Below, piece after piece: positions 61,832-64,000 of a DNA stretch of 64,000 nucleotides; the first letter of the stretch is position 1, and each line of letters opens with the position of its first letter. The position numbers and the translations under genes were made by a program. The stretch is from assembly GCA_016707885.1 (NCBI GenBank), contig JADJGU010000006.1:76806-140805 (forward strand), written 5' to 3'. The notes under the pieces were generated by a model that made no database searches, had not been told where the DNA came from, and saw only the letters and a list, made by a program, of their open reading frames with translations. The stretch is from Sphingomonadales bacterium (GTDB lineage Bacteria; Pseudomonadota; Alphaproteobacteria; Sphingomonadales; Sphingomonadaceae).

Positions 61832-61843
61832 AAGGAACTCTCC

Positions 61844-62545
61844 TTGTCCGCAGCACTATCTGACGCGCCCGATATGGCGATACGGGCGTCGAATGTCACC
61901 CTCGCGCTTGGCTCCAGCGATGCGCGGGTATCCATTTTGCGCGGCGTCGATCTGGAAGTGCCTTATGGCGTGAGCGTCGCACTGCTGGGGCCTTCCGGCT
62001 CGGGCAAGAGTTCGCTGATGGCCGTACTGGCCGGGCTGGAGCGGGCGAGTGGCGGATCTGTGCAGGTTGACGGGTTAAACTTTACCGAACTGGACGAGGA
62101 TGCGCTGGCCCGCGCGCGGCGCGGTCGGATCGGCATCGTATTGCAGGCATTTCACTTGCTCCCCACGATGACCGCGCTTGAAAATGTTGCGGTGCCGATG
62201 GAACTGGCAGGCATCGCCGATCCCTTCGGGCGCGCGGCCAAGGAATTGGAAGCTGTCGGCCTTGGGCATCGTCTGACCCACTATCCATCGCAACTTTCCG
62301 GCGGCGAACAGCAGCGTGTGGCCATCGCCCGCGCGATGGCAGCCGCCCCGAAGATCATCTTTGCCGACGAACCGACGGGCAATCTGGATGGTTCAACCGG
62401 ATCGTCGATCATAGACCTGTTGTTCGAACGGCGGGCAGCTTTGGGAGCGACCCTGCTGATCATCACCCATGACCCTGCCCTTGCCGCCCGCTGTGACCGT
62501 GTGATCGCGATGCAGGACGGCCATGTGGTGGAGAGCGTGGCTTGA
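61844..62545 (+). CDS. ABC transporter ATP-binding protein (YbbA/LolD-like)
   Basis: A 233-residue ATPase that pairs with the FtsX-type permease behind it. The start is TTG 61844, seven bases behind AAGGA; ATG 61874 is an alternative. Walker A is GPSGSGKSS, the signature is LSGGEQQRVAIARAM, Walker B is IIFADEPTGNLDG, and the H-loop is ITHDPALAARC. It belongs to the MacB/LolD branch of exporters. Its start lies only twelve bases from that of the divergent esterase. Confidence 0.92.
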   Translation: MSAALSDAPDMAIRASNVTLALGSSDARVSILRGVDLEVPYGVSVALLGPSGSGKSSLMAVLAGLERASGGSVQVDGLNFTELDEDALARARRGRIGIVLQAFHLLPTMTALENVAVPMELAGIADPFGRAAKELEAVGLGHRLTHYPSQLSGGEQQRVAIARAMAAAPKIIFADEPTGNLDGSTGSSIIDLLFERRAALGATLLIITHDPALAARCDRVIAMQDGHVVESVA

Positions 62546-64000
62546 GCCTCTCGCTCGCTACCCTGTGGCGCATTGCCCGCCGTGACCTTTCGGCACGCAT
62601 TCGCGGCCTGCGTCTGCTGGCGGTATGTCTGTTCCTCGGCGTTGCCACTTTGGCGGCCATCGGTAGCCTCACCGCCAGCATCACTGAAGAACTCTCGCGC
62701 CGCGGCCAAACCATCCTTGGCGGCGATATCGAAATCGGCATTGCCCAGCGCGAAGCCAGCGACGCCGAGCTGAAATCCTTTGCCAAAGTTGGAACAGTTT
62801 CGGAAACCGTGCGCCTGCGCGCCATGGCGATCGGCCCCGAAGGCAGCGACAGCATATTGGCCGAACTGAAAGCCATCGACGGCACCTACCCACTATACGG
62901 CAAATTGGTGCTGCAAGGAGGCGCCGTCGCGGCGGCCCCTAAGGACGGGGAAATCTACATCGGCCAGACCTTGGCGGATCGGTTCAACCTTGCGACAGGC
63001 GGGTCCGTGCGTTTCGGCGAGGCAGCCTTTAAAGTTGCGGGCGTGATTGCCGAAGAACCCGACCGGTTGGGCGAAGGCTTTACGCTGGGGCCAGTGGCCT
63101 TGGTATCTCTCGATGCTCTCGAGGACACAAAGTTGATCCAGCCGGGCAGCATGTTTGAAAGCAAATATCGCATCAAACTGCCTGCCAGTGCCGATCCCGA
63201 AGCAGTCGCCAAAACGCTTGAGCAGAAATTTCCGTCTGCCGGATGGGATATAACCGACCGCTCTAACGGCGCGCCCGGCACCCGCCGCTTCATCGAGCGC
63301 ATGGGACAATTCTTGACACTGGTCGGCCTCGCATCGCTGGTGATTGCAGGGATCGGCGTTGGCAATGGTGTGGGCAGCTATCTCGAAAGCAAGCGCGCCG
63401 GGATAGCGACATTGAAGGTGACCGGCGCCGACAGCGGGATCATTTTCCGCATCTACATGATGCAGATTTTCACGGTGGCGATTGCGGCTATAATGGTCGG
63501 GCTTGCAGTGGGCAGCGTAATGCCGATTGCGATTGGATGGGCCGCCGGTGACATATTACCCTTAGCCCCCGGCTTCTCCTTGCATCCCGTTCCTCTGGCG
63601 GTCAGCGCCATCTATGGCCTGCTGATCGCCTTCGCCTTTGCGCTCCCACCGCTCGCCCGTGCGCGCACGGTACCGGCCGCTGGGCTGTATCGTTCGGTTG
63701 TCGAGGGCAGCAGCCGAATCGACCGGCGGACTGCGATCTGGGTTTCGGCCAGCATTGCGGCAATTGTCGCCCTGGCGGTCGCAACGGCGCGCGAGCCAAT
63801 TTTCTCGCTGAGCTTTATCGGTGCGGCTTTTGCGCTTTTGCTGCTGCTCGCCGCCATCGCTTGGGTCATGCGCGCGATAGCTTTGCGCCTGCCTCGTCCC
63901 AAAGCCCCGTTGCCGCGCCTCGCCCTCGCCAATTTGCATCGTCCCGGGTCGCACACGCAGGCGCTGGTTATCGCGCTTGGTCTTGGCCTGACGTTGTTTG
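62542..64000 (+). CDS. FtsX-like ABC transporter permease (YbbP-type), cut by window edge
   Basis: The frame opens at a TTG overlapping the ATPase stop (TTGA) and stays open to the window end (486 codons), so the gene is partial. It starts MSLSLATLWRIARRDLSARI, followed by a first membrane helix, a large periplasmic domain (about residues 45-250) and then several more helices beginning at FLTLVGLASLVIAGIGVGNG, as in FtsX/MacB permeases of the YbbP type (about 800 residues). It probably exports or extracts a lipid-linked substrate with the esterase; the substrate is unknown. Confidence 0.9.
   Translation, partial: MSLSLATLWRIARRDLSARIRGLRLLAVCLFLGVATLAAIGSLTASITEELSRRGQTILGGDIEIGIAQREASDAELKSFAKVGTVSETVRLRAMAIGPEGSDSILAELKAIDGTYPLYGKLVLQGGAVAAAPKDGEIYIGQTLADRFNLATGGSVRFGEAAFKVAGVIAEEPDRLGEGFTLGPVALVSLDALEDTKLIQPGSMFESKYRIKLPASADPEAVAKTLEQKFPSAGWDITDRSNGAPGTRRFIERMGQFLTLVGLASLVIAGIGVGNGVGSYLESKRAGIATLKVTGADSGIIFRIYMMQIFTVAIAAIMVGLAVGSVMPIAIGWAAGDILPLAPGFSLHPVPLAVSAIYGLLIAFAFALPPLARARTVPAAGLYRSVVEGSSRIDRRTAIWVSASIAAIVALAVATAREPIFSLSFIGAAFALLLLLAAIAWVMRAIALRLPRPKAPLPRLALANLHRPGSHTQALVIALGLGLTLF

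Noticed and set aside
1..64000. CRISPR arrays, rRNA genes or prophage blocks
   Set aside because: No regularly spaced repeats, no rRNA stretches and no phage structural genes were seen on reading through both strands.

Overview
The window looks like chromosomal DNA of a sphingomonad (Alphaproteobacteria, Sphingomonadales). The inference rests on the gene order rpsB-tsf-pyrH-frr-uppS-cdsA-dxr-rseP-bamA-skp-fabZ with the lipid A genes lpxD, lpxA and lpxB missing from their usual places, on an RNase E with a large acidic insertion in its S1 domain, on a tRNA-His that keeps the G-1:C73 pair, and on an alphaproteobacterial type of LexA box (GTTC-N7-GTTC, here read as GAAC-N7-GAAC). No species is claimed.

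Layout. 1-8.6 kb: an unrecognised gene cut by the left edge, the potassium transporter Kup, a tightly overlapping cytochrome c maturation operon (ccmC-D-E-F-G-H-I, with a 43-residue CcmD) and a leucine/glutamate-type amino acid dehydrogenase. 8.6-20.1 kb: tRNA-His, rpmE and the long envelope, translation and isoprenoid run, all on the minus strand. 20.3-32 kb: a secreted DUF4189 protein, an acyl-CoA synthetase broken by one frameshift, an M20 peptidase, a small membrane protein behind a LexA-type promoter, hup, lon, ybaB-dnaX and an amidase. 32.3-39.6 kb: rne, an M48 peptidase with TPRs, a DsbA-like thioredoxin, rlmE, ppx/gppA and tRNA-Gln(CUG).

39.6-58.4 kb is an inferred genomic island. A 16-bp sequence forming the 3' end of tRNA-Gln recurs at 58377-58392. 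Between the two copies lie a rearranged IS3-family element and a nitrate-respiration module: narK(fused)-narG-narH-narJ-narI-ppiC-moaA-moaB in one minus-strand operon, a Crp/Fnr regulator, an outer-membrane porin, and a plus-strand operon of a small CopD-like membrane protein, NnrS and a beta-carbonic anhydrase. Four TTGAT/C-N4-ATCAA boxes sit in exactly two intergenic regions, in front of narK and the regulator and between the porin and the nnrS operon. The island thus carries nitrate uptake, reduction to nitrite, molybdenum-cofactor steps, NO tolerance and its own regulator. No integrase is visible, and narG carries a one-base frameshift that is either a sequence error or a recent inactivation.

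58.4-64 kb: a secreted hypothetical protein, the XpaC/TelA pair, a TesA-like lipoprotein esterase, and a divergent ABC transporter (ATPase plus FtsX-type permease) that runs off the right edge.

The signals most worth following are the nar island with its duplicated tRNA end, and the 83-residue membrane protein whose promoter spacer is occupied by a perfect LexA-type operator, a candidate SOS effector.
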